From contig JAIFNA010000003.1 in the NCBI GenBank assembly GCA_020048055.1, positions 1 through 64,000 of the forward strand: DNA of 64,000 bases. The letters are read 5' to 3'. A program made the translations under genes and the position numbers. Within the stretch, counting starts at the first letter, position 1; every line of letters begins with the position of its first letter. The notes beneath the pieces are model-generated. The model made no database searches and had not been told where the DNA came from. It was given only the letters and a program-made list of their open reading frames with translations. Below are positions 56,293 to 63,665 of this stretch, piece after piece. This DNA comes from Arcobacter sp. (GTDB lineage Bacteria; Campylobacterota; Campylobacteria; Campylobacterales; Arcobacteraceae).

Positions 56293-56569
56293 TCTTACAT
56301 TTGATAAAAAAGCTTCCAAAGATATTCTTTCTCTTGATAAAACTGTAAGAAATTTTATTTTAGATGAGTTGGAAATTTTTATTAATAATTTTGATGATGC
56401 ATACGAAAAAGAGTTGATAAAGCTTACAAAAATAAAAGCACTACAAGGTGAATTTAAGGGCTTATATCGTCTCAAATTACGAACTTATCGAGTTATTTAT
56501 GAAAAACAAAACGACAAGTTGGTAATCTTGGTGCTGAGGGTATCACATCGAAAAGATGTGTATAAATAA
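56279..56569 (+). CDS. RelE/ParE-family toxin
   Basis: 96 aa. Typical RelE-fold pattern: YSLTFDKKASKDILSLDKTV, ALQGEFKGLYRLKLRTYRVIY (GLYRLKLRTYRVIY core) and ILVLRVSHRKDVYK. The Arg/Lys/His set at the C-terminus fits an mRNA interferase, but ParE-type gyrase inhibition cannot be excluded. The last codons fall inside the 31-bp repeat shared with hypF, so the present 3' end may be a recombination product. Confidence 0.87.
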   Translation: MSKYSLTFDKKASKDILSLDKTVRNFILDELEIFINNFDDAYEKELIKLTKIKALQGEFKGLYRLKLRTYRVIYEKQNDKLVILVLRVSHRKDVYK

Positions 56570-56594
56570 TATTATCGATATAGAATTTGACTTT
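56564..56594 (+). repeat. 31-bp direct repeat, copy after toxin gene
   Basis: Perfect copy of hypF bases 55665-55695. It begins within the toxin's last codons (Lys, stop) and ends exactly where the first REP-like palindrome unit begins (CCCTCGTTCCC). The two copies are 899 bp apart, spanning the hypF 3' end and the toxin-antitoxin pair. Confidence 0.9.
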
Positions 56595-56717
56595 CCCTCG
56601 TTCCCAAGCTCCAGCTTGGGAATGCATACTTAAATTAAAACATTCTTTCAACATCTATCAGCCTTTTTCATCTTCATAATCTCTTACACTTGAATATCTC
56701 CATTACTTAGTAATATC
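56592..56717. repeat. 126-bp direct repeat, copy 1 (RAYT 3' end plus REP)
   Basis: Matches 57618-57743 with four mismatches. It holds a REP-like palindrome (TTCCCAAGCT / AGCTTGGGAA, 56601-56622) and, on the minus strand, a RAYT C-terminal segment WRYSSVRDYEDEKG. Confidence 0.9.
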
Positions 56718-56961
56718 AACTTGATATATCATCACTTGATATTGTCATATGGAGATGATTTTCTAATATTACATAAGAGTATATTTTTAGATTATCTTCC
56801 CTTTGAAGATATTTTAATGAATCAAAAACAATATATGTTGTTTCAACTCTAGTAAATATAGTTATCCAATGTAATATGGTACAAGTTATAAAATGTGGAT
56901 ATGTAGGTTCATATATTTTATATCTACTTCTTCCAACAACTTTTTCCTTTTTATTTAATAC
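56716..56961 (-). pseudogene. REP-associated tyrosine transposase, N-terminal remnant
   Basis: Open frame of 81 codons without a usable start codon. The translation contains RSRYKIYEPTYPHFITCTIL, then HWITIFTRVETTYIVFDSLK and YSYVILENHLHMTISS. This matches the start of Y1/RAYT transposases, including the two-His metal site (NHLHM). It then hits a stop at the boundary of the 126-bp repeat. About 90 residues, with the catalytic Tyr, are missing. Confidence 0.75.
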
Positions 56962-57033
56962 CTATATGCATTCCCAACGTGGACGTTGGGAACGAGTGAA
57001 ACTCTAAGTAACCGTTTTGTTTTTTAATATTTT

Positions 57034-57582
57034 TTAATGATCTGTGCTGAACAAGATTCTTGGATAGTCTATTATTTCAAAATCAAAATTTTCTTTTGAA
57101 GCTAAAATATTATAAAAATTGTGGTCAGGTACAGAATTATTACACTTCAATTCTGCTACTTTTTGATTGTTTTTTTCAACTATAACACCTGAACCACTCG
57201 GATTGTACACATAACTATCTCTAGCAATTGTATATGTATATTTACCTTTTTTAAAAGAAACTTCATAAGTAGTTCCTTTCGAAATACCAGAATATGCATA
57301 TTGAAAATATTTATTGATATCTTCACCTGCTTTTGAGCTGTATTCAAGTTCTGGAATTGAATTTTCTTTGCCAAATCGATAAATTAAAATATTCTTTTGT
57401 TTTTGTTTCGTTAGAACCGCACATAAAGATACAACCTTTTTTCCAGCTGCACATGAAAAAATATTTTTTTCATCAGATTTACATAAAGATGGTTCTTTTG
57501 TTACAACTATTTCTTCTGCAGAAATAGATGAAAAACCACCCATCAACATCAACCCTAAAATCACCCTTTTTATTGTTTGCAT
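57034..57582 (-). CDS. Secreted protein of unknown function
   Basis: 182 aa. A clear signal peptide (MQTIKRVILGLMLMGGFSSI, cut probably after SAEE region at about residue 22) precedes a soluble domain with four Cys (LCKSDEK, FSCAAGK, SLCAVL, LKCNN). Recurring beta-strand-like segments suggest a beta-rich periplasmic protein. I do not recognise a named family. It sits between two RAYT remnants, so it may be cargo or may simply have been flanked by later insertions. Confidence 0.72.
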   Translation of the reverse strand: MQTIKRVILGLMLMGGFSSISAEEIVVTKEPSLCKSDEKNIFSCAAGKKVVSLCAVLTKQKQKNILIYRFGKENSIPELEYSSKAGEDINKYFQYAYSGISKGTTYEVSFKKGKYTYTIARDSYVYNPSGSGVIVEKNNQKVAELKCNNSVPDHNFYNILASKENFDFEIIDYPRILFSTDH

Positions 57583-57617
57583 ACTACATTCTCCTTTTTT
57601 ATTTGTTTATTTTTATC

Positions 57618-57743
57618 TTTCCCTCGTTCCCAAGCTCCTGCTTGGGAATGCATACTTAAATTAAAACATTCTTTCAACATCTATCAGCCTTTTTCATCTT
57701 CATAATCTCTTGCACTTGAATATCTCCAATGCTTAGTAATATC
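57618..57743. repeat. 126-bp direct repeat, copy 2 (RAYT 3' end plus REP)
   Basis: Second copy of the 56592-56717 sequence. The REP palindrome is TTCCCAAGC / GCTTGGGAA at 57627-57648. The same apparent frame break (GGC TGA) in the transposase C-terminus occurs in both copies, so either they share a damaged ancestor or the natural stop is there. Confidence 0.9.
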
Positions 57744-57795
57744 GACATATCTTTTTTTACTGGATATTATGTATGTAATCAATAGTATCTATCAT
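57661..57795 (-). pseudogene. REP-associated tyrosine transposase, C-terminal remnant
   Basis: Reading the minus strand across one frameshift gives IDTIDYIHN, then PVKKRYVDITKHWRYSSARD and YEDEKG. This corresponds to the conserved RAYT C-terminus (YIHNNPVKRGYV, WRYSSA). After a further one-base shift, LIDVERMF and a stop would follow. No N-terminal half is present upstream. Confidence 0.7.
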
Positions 57796-57972
57796 CACTT
57801 TTAATTTGTTACAAGTTTTATTTCGACACATTATAAAGAAATATTGTAACTATTTTGTAATTATTGGTGATTATTGTGTCGAAATATAAAAATATTTAAT
57901 TTCACTCGTTCCAAATGTCTACATTTGAATAGATACAGAAACAAAAACAATCAAAGTTATAGGATAAATTTA

Positions 57973-58596
57973 TTATCTGATATCTTCTAATATTTTCAAT
58001 TGCTCCTCCAAAAGATAATTAAATTTAAACTCGATTTCTTTAAGATAATAAAAAAAATTCTCCTCTTTTACCCCTTTGTATTTCAAAATCGAATTTTCAA
58101 AAAACTCCCAAAAGTTTTGGATAGTTGTCTCTTTTTTTTCAAGTTTTGAGATTTTATGGAGGCTCATAAATCTTGAAAAATCTTTTGGTTCGATATCTTT
58201 GTATCTTGCAATATTTGGCATCAATATATTGTAAACTTTATCTTCATAGTGAAATGTCAAAAAGTTTTTCGCTTCAAAAAATTTCTCTTTTGTTTTTTTA
58301 CTTTTTTCCAAATAAAGATACTCATCGTACTCAAGTACCTCTTTGTTTACATATTGGGTTTCTAAAAAATTTGCTATGTTTTCCCTTATGTTTTTGTATT
58401 CGTTGGCGACTGTTTGATAGTTTAACCCTAAAAACTTTGCTGTTTTGTTTATCGAAAAGTTATTGCAAAAACACTCTATAAGCTGATTTGTTCGATTTAT
58501 TTTTTCCAAACTAAACTTCTTTGTACAACTTGCACATTTGAGCTGTTTTGTTTTTAGGAGGTATAATTTATTGTGATTACAAAATGGGCACTTCAT
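57973..58596 (-). CDS. Zinc-ribbon/HTH protein, transposase-like
   Basis: 207 aa. The N-terminus is a zinc ribbon (CPFCNHNK ... CASCTKKF, residues 3-26). A helix-turn-helix follows (INKTAKFLGLNYQTVANEYK, ~49-68). This layout is that of the N-terminal part of IS1595/ISXO2-type transposases. The rest (about 90-207) lacks a recognisable DDE core; the segment EYLYLEKSKKTKEKFFEAKN may be a residue of it. It may be a domesticated DNA-binding protein. Its divergence from hupE across 133 bp makes it a possible local regulator. Confidence 0.6.
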   Translation of the reverse strand: MKCPFCNHNKLYLLKTKQLKCASCTKKFSLEKINRTNQLIECFCNNFSINKTAKFLGLNYQTVANEYKNIRENIANFLETQYVNKEVLEYDEYLYLEKSKKTKEKFFEAKNFLTFHYEDKVYNILMPNIARYKDIEPKDFSRFMSLHKISKLEKKETTIQNFWEFFENSILKYKGVKEENFFYYLKEIEFKFNYLLEEQLKILEDIR

Positions 58597-58689
58597 AAAA
58601 AAATTTTACCATATTCTAGTCCCAAATTCATATAAGAAATAGGTAAATTAATTTTAAATTTATATTGAACTACTAAAATTTGAATACCA

Positions 58690-58706
58690 ATTCACTATTT
58701 GTGAAT
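58690..58706. promoter_or_regulatory. Inverted repeat upstream of hupE
   Basis: ATTCAC-tattt-GTGAAT, 24 bp before the hupE ATG and directly before the AAGGGG ribosome site. The symmetry suits an operator for a dimeric regulator but no regulator is assigned. Confidence 0.3.
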
Positions 58707-58729
58707 ATATTTACTTTAAGGGGTTTACG

Positions 58730-59233
58730 ATGAAAATTTTTGCAATGGTTTTAGTTATGATGAGTTTGGCATTTGGGCATACTGATGTTTTAGAACACGG
58801 TGGATTTATGAGTGGACTAGCTCACCCAATAAGTGGACTTGACCATATTTTGGCGATGATTGGTGTTGGTATGGTTGCATTTTATGCGCAAAAAGTTGTT
58901 CCAACATTTGTAGCGTTTGTCCTAGCTATGATGTTTGCTGCAGTTGCTGGATATAGTGGAGTAGCTCTTGTTGGTGTCGAGGAGGGAATTTTAATTTCTA
59001 TTGCAGTTGTTTTTGCACTTATTGGATTTGCTTCAAAACTATCTATCAATTTCATAGTTTCAATTATTGCATTTTTTGGGATGTTTCATGGGTTTGCTCA
59101 TGGTGCTGAATTTACAACTGGAAATTTTGTAGCTTATATGAGTGGTTTTGTACTTTCAACTATTACACTTCATCTTGTAGGTTTTGGTTTGGCATCTGTT
59201 TATTCTAAAAAACTAGCTTTTTTAAGAGCATAA
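58730..59233 (+). CDS. hupE: HupE/UreJ-family nickel permease-like protein
   Basis: 167 aa. An N-terminal signal-like helix is followed by the family motif AHPISGLDHILAMIGVG, with His and Asp thought to bind nickel, and further membrane helices including FFGMFHGFAHGAE. HupE proteins import nickel for hydrogenase or urease. It is 3 bp before hypB, the nickel-inserting GTPase, which fits that role. An AAGGGG site precedes the ATG. Confidence 0.92.
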   Translation: MKIFAMVLVMMSLAFGHTDVLEHGGFMSGLAHPISGLDHILAMIGVGMVAFYAQKVVPTFVAFVLAMMFAAVAGYSGVALVGVEEGILISIAVVFALIGFASKLSINFIVSIIAFFGMFHGFAHGAEFTTGNFVAYMSGFVLSTITLHLVGFGLASVYSKKLAFLRA

Positions 59234-59236
59234 AGT

Positions 59237-59983
59237 ATGTGTAAAGATTGCGGGTGTTCGATAACTGAACACGACCATCACCATCATGGTGATGAAAGAC
59301 TTGATAATATCCATTCAAACCCTCAATTAAATGATAAAAAAACAGTGGAAGTTATCAAAAAAATTTTGGATAAAAACGATACAGAGGCGATTCATAATCG
59401 TGCCCATTTTGATGAGCATCAAGTCTTAGCTATCAACCTTATGTCAAGTCCAGGGAGTGGGAAAACTACACTTTTAGAAAAATTAGCAGAACTTACCCCT
59501 TTTAAATTTTCAGTGATTGAAGGGGACTTAGAAACTTCAAGGGATGCTGATAGATTAAAAGCAAAAGGGATAAATGCTTACCAAATTCAAACTGGCTCAG
59601 CTTGTCATTTAGATGCTTTTATGGTGCATAAAGCACTTCATCATGTGCCACTAGAGCCAATTGATGTGTGTTTTGTGGAAAATGTAGGAAATCTTGTGTG
59701 TCCTGCTAGTTATGATGTTGGAACTCATCTAAACATAGTACTTGTGAGTGTTCCTGAGGGAAATGACAAAATAGCAAAATACCCTGTGATGTTTAGAAGT
59801 GCCGATTTGATACTTATCACAAAAACAGACTTGCTTCCACATTTTGAGTATGACATAGAAGCAGAAAAAAAAGATGCAAGAAAAATCAAACCAAATGTCG
59901 ATATTTTGGAGATTAATACAAAAGATGAAACAACTATCCAAAAAGTTATTGATTGGATAGAATTTAAAAGGAAAATGAGATAA
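59237..59983 (+). CDS. hypB: Hydrogenase nickel incorporation GTPase HypB
   Basis: 248 aa. N-terminal CKDCGC metal site and a short His stretch (EHDHHHHGDE) for nickel binding. GTPase motifs: NLMSSPGSGKTTLLEKL (Walker A), VIEGDLETSRDADR, GSACHLDA, VENVGNLVCPA and LITKTDLLPH (NKxD-like TKTD). Works with HypA to insert Ni into the large subunit precursors. Co-transcribed with hupE. Confidence 0.97.
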   Translation: MCKDCGCSITEHDHHHHGDERLDNIHSNPQLNDKKTVEVIKKILDKNDTEAIHNRAHFDEHQVLAINLMSSPGSGKTTLLEKLAELTPFKFSVIEGDLETSRDADRLKAKGINAYQIQTGSACHLDAFMVHKALHHVPLEPIDVCFVENVGNLVCPASYDVGTHLNIVLVSVPEGNDKIAKYPVMFRSADLILITKTDLLPHFEYDIEAEKKDARKIKPNVDILEINTKDETTIQKVIDWIEFKRKMR

Positions 59984-60031
59984 TCATACTTTTAAAAAAT
60001 TTTATTCATTAAGGCTTCGTGATGGGTACCC

Positions 60032-60048
60032 CACGATTAAAAATCGTG
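60032..60048. repeat. Small palindromic element between hypB and hypC
   Basis: CACGATT / AATCGTG with a 3-nt loop, extended by GGG...CCC on both sides (GGGTACCC before, GACCC after). It is richer in G and C than the flanks, like a REP-type insertion into the 137-bp hypB-hypC gap. Sequence differs from the CGTTCCC REPs upstream. Confidence 0.5.
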
Positions 60049-60120
60049 ACCCTTTCACTGCAGAATCATTCATAAAATCATTTTAAAAGTATCTTTAGAA
60101 TTAAGAACAAGGAAAAATAA

Positions 60121-60405
60121 ATGTGCCTTTCAATACCAAGTCGTGTAACAAAAATCGATAAAGAAAATAACACTGCAACCGTTGATACTATGGGGGTAAC
60201 AAGGGAAGCATCACTCGATTTGATGGAGGAAAATAGTATCAATATTGGTGATTTTGTTTTAATTCATATTGGATTTATTATGAATAAAATTGACGAGGAA
60301 GATGCTCTTATCTCTCTTGAAACTTATCGAGAAATCTTAGAAACACTCGATAAAGAGGAGCTAAGTGAAACAATTTTAAAAAGTGATAGTTGTGAAAACA
60401 GATAA
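60121..60405 (+). CDS. hypC: Hydrogenase maturation chaperone HypC
   Basis: 94 aa. The essential N-terminal MCLSIPSRV places Cys2 for Fe(CN)2CO carriage; the HIGFIMNKID segment supplies the conserved His. It shuttles the iron cofactor from HypD to the large subunit. Overlaps hypD. Confidence 0.96.
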   Translation: MCLSIPSRVTKIDKENNTATVDTMGVTREASLDLMEENSINIGDFVLIHIGFIMNKIDEEDALISLETYREILETLDKEELSETILKSDSCENR

Positions 60406-61522
60406 CATAAATCTCAAAGATTTGTACGACGGATTTCGTCAAAGTGATGTAATCAAAAAATATGCTTCACTTATAGAAACAGCTTCTCATCAACTAAAAA
60501 ATCCAATAAACATAATGGAAGTTTGCGGTGGACATACCCATACAATTATGAAATATGGACTCAAACAACTTCTCCCGCCAAAAATCAACTTTATCCATGG
60601 ACCTGGATGCCCTGTTTGTGTGATGCCAAAAGAGAGAATTGACCATGCTTATATCTTATCGATGCAACCAGATGTAATACTTGTAACATTGGGCGATATG
60701 ATAAAAGTTCCAGGGAGTCTTGGAAGTTTGCAAGATGCAAGAAGCAAAGGGGCTGATGTAAGATTTGTGTACTCTCCGCTTGATTGCCTAAAAATAGCAA
60801 AAGAGAATGAAAACAAAAAAATTATATTTTTTGCGATTGGCTTTGAAACAACAACACCAATGACATCAGCCCTTATCAATCAAGTTGTAGAAAAGAATAT
60901 CAAAAATATATTTTTTCATATCAATCACATTACGGTACCAGAGGCTATGATGGCACTTCTTGATGACCCTACTAATAAAATTGATGCTTTTATAGGACCA
61001 TCGCATGTTAGTGTTATAAGTGGAAGCAAAATCTATGAAATTTTCCCAAAACAATATAAAAAACCTGTTGTAGTAAGTGGCTTTGAGCCTCTTGATGTGA
61101 TGGAAAGTATTTTAATGATTGTAGATCAATTTAACCAAAATAGATGTGAACTTGAGGTTGAATACACAAGAAGCGTTAGTTATGATGGGAATGTAACAGC
61201 TCAAAATCTAATCAAAAAATACTTTCAAACAAGAGATAATTTTAGATGGAGGGGCTTGGGGGATATTTCTAAAAGTGCTTTAAAACTAAGTGATAAATTT
61301 GCCCATCTTGATGCTGAAATTATCTATAAAGATATTTTACCATCACAGATGATTGATGATCATAAACTTTGTATTTGCGGGGAGATACTCAAAGGGAAGG
61401 CGAACCCACAGGAGTGTAAAGTTTTTGGAACAGCATGTAAGCCTAGTAGCCCAATGGGAAGTTGTATGGTAAGTAGCGAGGGTGCTTGCGCTGCATATTA
61501 TAAATATGGTAATTTACGTTAA
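60392..61522 (+). CDS. hypD: Hydrogenase maturation iron-sulfur protein HypD
   Basis: About 376 aa from the GTG at 60392 (an in-frame GTG at 60383 is the alternative); both overlap hypC. Motifs: LKDLYDGFR, EVCGGHTHTIMKYGL (CGGHTH), HGPGCPVCVMP, FFAIGFETTTPMT, GPSHVSVI, GFEPLDVM, and the C-terminal cluster Cys set CICGEILKG / CKVFGTACKP / GSCMVSSEGAC. It assembles the Fe(CN)2CO unit with HypC and HypE. Confidence 0.96.
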   Translation: MKTDNINLKDLYDGFRQSDVIKKYASLIETASHQLKNPINIMEVCGGHTHTIMKYGLKQLLPPKINFIHGPGCPVCVMPKERIDHAYILSMQPDVILVTLGDMIKVPGSLGSLQDARSKGADVRFVYSPLDCLKIAKENENKKIIFFAIGFETTTPMTSALINQVVEKNIKNIFFHINHITVPEAMMALLDDPTNKIDAFIGPSHVSVISGSKIYEIFPKQYKKPVVVSGFEPLDVMESILMIVDQFNQNRCELEVEYTRSVSYDGNVTAQNLIKKYFQTRDNFRWRGLGDISKSALKLSDKFAHLDAEIIYKDILPSQMIDDHKLCICGEILKGKANPQECKVFGTACKPSSPMGSCMVSSEGACAAYYKYGNLR

Positions 61523-61548
61523 AAAAAAGTGAATTGCTTCACTTTTAA
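61523..61548 (+). terminator. Hairpin after hypD
   Basis: AAAAGTGAA / TTCACTTTT with a TTGC loop, directly after the hypD stop and followed by AAAA. It may end part of the hyp transcript before the thiamine-binding-like gene. Confidence 0.55.
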
Positions 61549-61570
61549 AAATAATATCAAAGGATTCTTT

Positions 61571-61897
61571 ATGACAAGTTTTTTACTAGAGTTTAGCATG
61601 TTCCCAACATCTTCTGATGGGCGAGACGGAGCAAGTGTTTCAAAATCTGTTAGCAAGATTATCAAAATGATTGATGAAAGTGGGATAGCTTATCAACTTA
61701 CCCCAATGGGAACTGTTATAGAAGCAACAACAATGAGGGAAGCTTTAGATATCATCGAAAAAGCTTACGAATGCCTAGAGGATTGTGAAAGAGTTTATAG
61801 TTCACTCAAATTTGATATACGAAAAGATTGTGAAAATAGACTCATCTCAAAAATTGCTTCGGTTGAAAAAGTTTTAGGAAAAGAATTAAACAAATAA
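61571..61897 (+). CDS. MTH1187-family thiamine-binding-like protein
   Basis: 108 aa from the ATG at 61571, with AAAGGA upstream; the frame is open from 61529. MTH1187/YkoF-like ferredoxin-fold protein: FLLEFSMFPTSSDGRDGASV, then SGIAYQLTPMGTVIEATTMR (YQLTPMGT core) and a C-terminal DCENRLISKIASVEKVLGK. The family binds thiamine or HMP-like ligands. It is often seen near hyp genes in relatives only by my impression; a link to hydrogenase is unproven. Confidence 0.82.
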   Translation: MTSFLLEFSMFPTSSDGRDGASVSKSVSKIIKMIDESGIAYQLTPMGTVIEATTMREALDIIEKAYECLEDCERVYSSLKFDIRKDCENRLISKIASVEKVLGKELNK

Positions 61898-61958
61898 AAG
61901 CATTTGACAATAGTTTTTATAATAATATAATTTAACATATTTATAAAAAGGATATTCG

Positions 61959-62195
61959 ATGATTATTATTAACTCTAGTGATTTTATTAAAAATCCTCAT
62001 ACAATACACAACCAATTAATATTACTTTCATGGAAGATGCAAAAAAACATATTACAAAAAGTGTTGTTTTATCTTTTGAATTGTATAAAACTTGAAGACT
62101 CTACGCAAAATAAAATGACAAAAAATGAAGCGAAATACCCAGTTGAAACTTCCAAAGATGGAAGCAAAAAATACAGTAAATACAGAAAAAACTAA
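61959..62195 (+). pseudogene. Frameshifted antitoxin-like remnant
   Basis: The 78-codon frame starts MIIINSSDFIKNP then turns into low-quality sequence. The same DNA in another frame gives PINITFMEDAKKHITKSVVL then SFELYK (about 62010-62090), and the first frame resumes with LEDSTQNK. Joined by two compensating shifts, these make a Phd-like antitoxin of the type with EDAKKHITKSV. The remainder (KYPVETSKDGSKKYSKYRKN) is basic and unexplained. A genuine small protein in the listed frame is the alternative. Confidence 0.4.
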
Positions 62196-62200
62196 CTCAA

Positions 62201-63004
62201 ATGTTTCACAAACTCCTCATTTTTATAATGCTTCTCTCATCCCTTTTTTCATTTGAAGTGCAAAAACCACAAATTTATGATGACCAAAATATAAGCGGTT
62301 GGTTGATGAGTGAGAAACTTGATGGTGTGCGTGGATACTGGGATGGGAAAAAATTATACACCAAAAATGGTAATCTTATAAACGCTCCAAAAGAGTTTAC
62401 CGCAAACTTTCCGCCATTTCCACTTGATGGAGAACTTTGGAGCAAAAGAGATGACTTCTCTTTTATCCAATCAACTGTTCTAGATGAGACTCCTTCAAAA
62501 AATTGGGAAAAAATCACTTACAATATCTTTGAAGTACCGGAGGCAAATGGAGATTTTTTAGGGCGACTTGAAAGTGCAAAAGAATGGTTTGAAATACATC
62601 CAAATCCACATATAAATATCATCAAACAAATCGTTTGTAAAGATGAGGAGCATTTACAAAAGTATCTGGGAGAAATTATTGAACTTAAAGGGGAAGGTGT
62701 GATAGTAAAAAATAAAAAGGAGCCTTATCAAACAGGGAGAAGCCCACATATTTTAAAAGTTAAAATTGCCCAAGATATGGAGGGAATAACAACAGGATAC
62801 AATTACGATAAAGATGGGAAATTAAAAAGTTTAAAACTAAAACTTGATAATGGAGTGATTTTCAATCTTGGAGGTGGTTTTAGTGAACTTGAAAAGGAAA
62901 ACCCTCCAAAAATAGGTGAAATAGTAACCTTTAAATATTATGGTTTTACAAAAAATGGTGTACCTAAATTTACTAGTTTTTTAAGGGTTAGGAGAGGGGA
63001 ATAG
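62201..63004 (+). CDS. Small ATP-dependent DNA ligase with signal peptide (LigE/Lig B-type)
   Basis: 267 aa. N-terminal signal peptide (LLIFIMLLSSLFSFE) followed by a minimal ligase. Motif I is SEKLDGVRGYWDGKKL with the adenylated Lys; motif III-like FPLDGELWSKR; motif IV-like GEGVIVKNKK; motif V HILKVKIAQD. A compact OB-fold domain ends the protein. Exported minimal ligases of this kind are thought to seal incoming or extracellular DNA. Monocistronic or after the antitoxin-like remnant. Confidence 0.88.
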   Translation: MFHKLLIFIMLLSSLFSFEVQKPQIYDDQNISGWLMSEKLDGVRGYWDGKKLYTKNGNLINAPKEFTANFPPFPLDGELWSKRDDFSFIQSTVLDETPSKNWEKITYNIFEVPEANGDFLGRLESAKEWFEIHPNPHINIIKQIVCKDEEHLQKYLGEIIELKGEGVIVKNKKEPYQTGRSPHILKVKIAQDMEGITTGYNYDKDGKLKSLKLKLDNGVIFNLGGGFSELEKENPPKIGEIVTFKYYGFTKNGVPKFTSFLRVRRGE

Positions 63005-63009
63005 ATTTA

Positions 63010-63216
63010 TCACCTTTTTTTAAGATAATTATCTATCTCATTTTTAGCAATTTGATTTATCTCCCTAAAACTTTTATCAAGATTTCTCAAAACAGATTCA
63101 AAAAGTGGGTCGTTTGAGTGATATTTTTTAAATCTATTCATATTCTCTTCATACTTGAGAAAATAACTTCCCCTTAACATTTTCCAATTATCGATAAGTT
63201 TTTCTTTTTCAGTCAT
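63010..63216 (-). CDS. Hypothetical small helical protein
   Basis: 68 aa, charged and helical (EKEKLIDNWKMLRGSYFLKY, then RFKKYHSNDPLFESVLRNLD). It overlaps the phosphatase gene by 4 bp, so it is translationally coupled to it. No family recognised. Confidence 0.6.
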   Translation of the reverse strand: MTEKEKLIDNWKMLRGSYFLKYEENMNRFKKYHSNDPLFESVLRNLDKSFREINQIAKNEIDNYLKKR

Positions 63217-63665
63217 ATTATTCTCTTCTCTTCAATCAAATTATGCACACATGTTTCTATCATCAAAAAAACTTTCAAAAATCCATCAAATCCATCAAAA
63301 AAATAAGGGTCAGGGACATCTTGATTGTCATATCCAAAAGAACCCAATTTGAAAAGTTTTTCTTTTGGGCAACCCATCTTTAAAAGATTTTTCATATTAC
63401 TCTCATCAAGCCCAACAATAATATCAAAACTTACAAAATCATCTTTTGTAATTGCTCTTGCTCTATATTTACTTATGTCAATATTGTTTGCTTTTGCTAT
63501 TTTTATTGAGTTTGCACATGGTTTCTCCCCTTGATGATAATCCCCTGTTCCACAGCTATCAACTACAATATCAAGATTCTTTTCATAAGCCATATTTAAT
63601 GCCACACCTTTTGCAATTGGTGAGCGACATATATTTCCAAGACATACAAATAATATTTTTTTCAA
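63213..63665 (-). CDS. Low-molecular-weight protein-tyrosine phosphatase
   Basis: 150 aa. N-terminal active-site loop FVCLGNICRSPIAKGVA (CX5RS) and the general-acid Asp in VPDPYFFDG. Usual length for the family. Some bacterial members counter tyrosine kinases in capsule export; none is nearby. Coupled to the small helical protein gene. Confidence 0.93.
   Translation of the reverse strand: MKKILFVCLGNICRSPIAKGVALNMAYEKNLDIVVDSCGTGDYHQGEKPCANSIKIAKANNIDISKYRARAITKDDFVSFDIIVGLDESNMKNLLKMGCPKEKLFKLGSFGYDNQDVPDPYFFDGFDGFLKVFLMIETCVHNLIEEKRII

Larger units (their letters stand above)
56592..57003 (-). mobile_element. Decayed RAYT unit flanked by inverted REP palindromes
   Basis: The unit reads REP-transposase-REP on the minus strand. 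The 5' REP is at about 56968-57000 (TTCCCAACGT / ACGTTGGGAA, followed by CGAGTGAA). The 3' REP is at 56595-56628. Between them lie an N-terminal transposase fragment with its HUH motif and a C-terminal fragment; the middle, including the catalytic Tyr region, is deleted. REP-associated tyrosine transposases are IS200-like single-strand transposases that mobilise such palindromes. Confidence 0.75.
57583..57972. other. Gene-free stretch with RAYT remnant and REP palindromes
   Basis: 390 bp between the secreted protein and the zinc-ribbon protein. It holds the second 126-bp repeat, a RAYT C-terminal remnant (listed separately), and a degenerate REP-like hairpin at 57902-57929 (CAAATGT / ACATTTG preceded by CACTCGTTC). 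A short near-palindromic A/T block at about 57826-57890 contains two copies of the word TGTCGAAAT/ATTTCGACA in opposite orientation, which may be another element end. Confidence 0.6.

Noticed and set aside
56592-57743. CRISPR-like array in the repeat region
   Set aside because: Only two long repeats and scattered palindromes with unequal spacing; they are explained by RAYT/REP remnants and no cas genes are present.
58173-58481. 102-codon open frame on the plus strand
   Set aside because: Antisense to the zinc-ribbon/HTH gene, which shows a real domain pattern; this frame does not.
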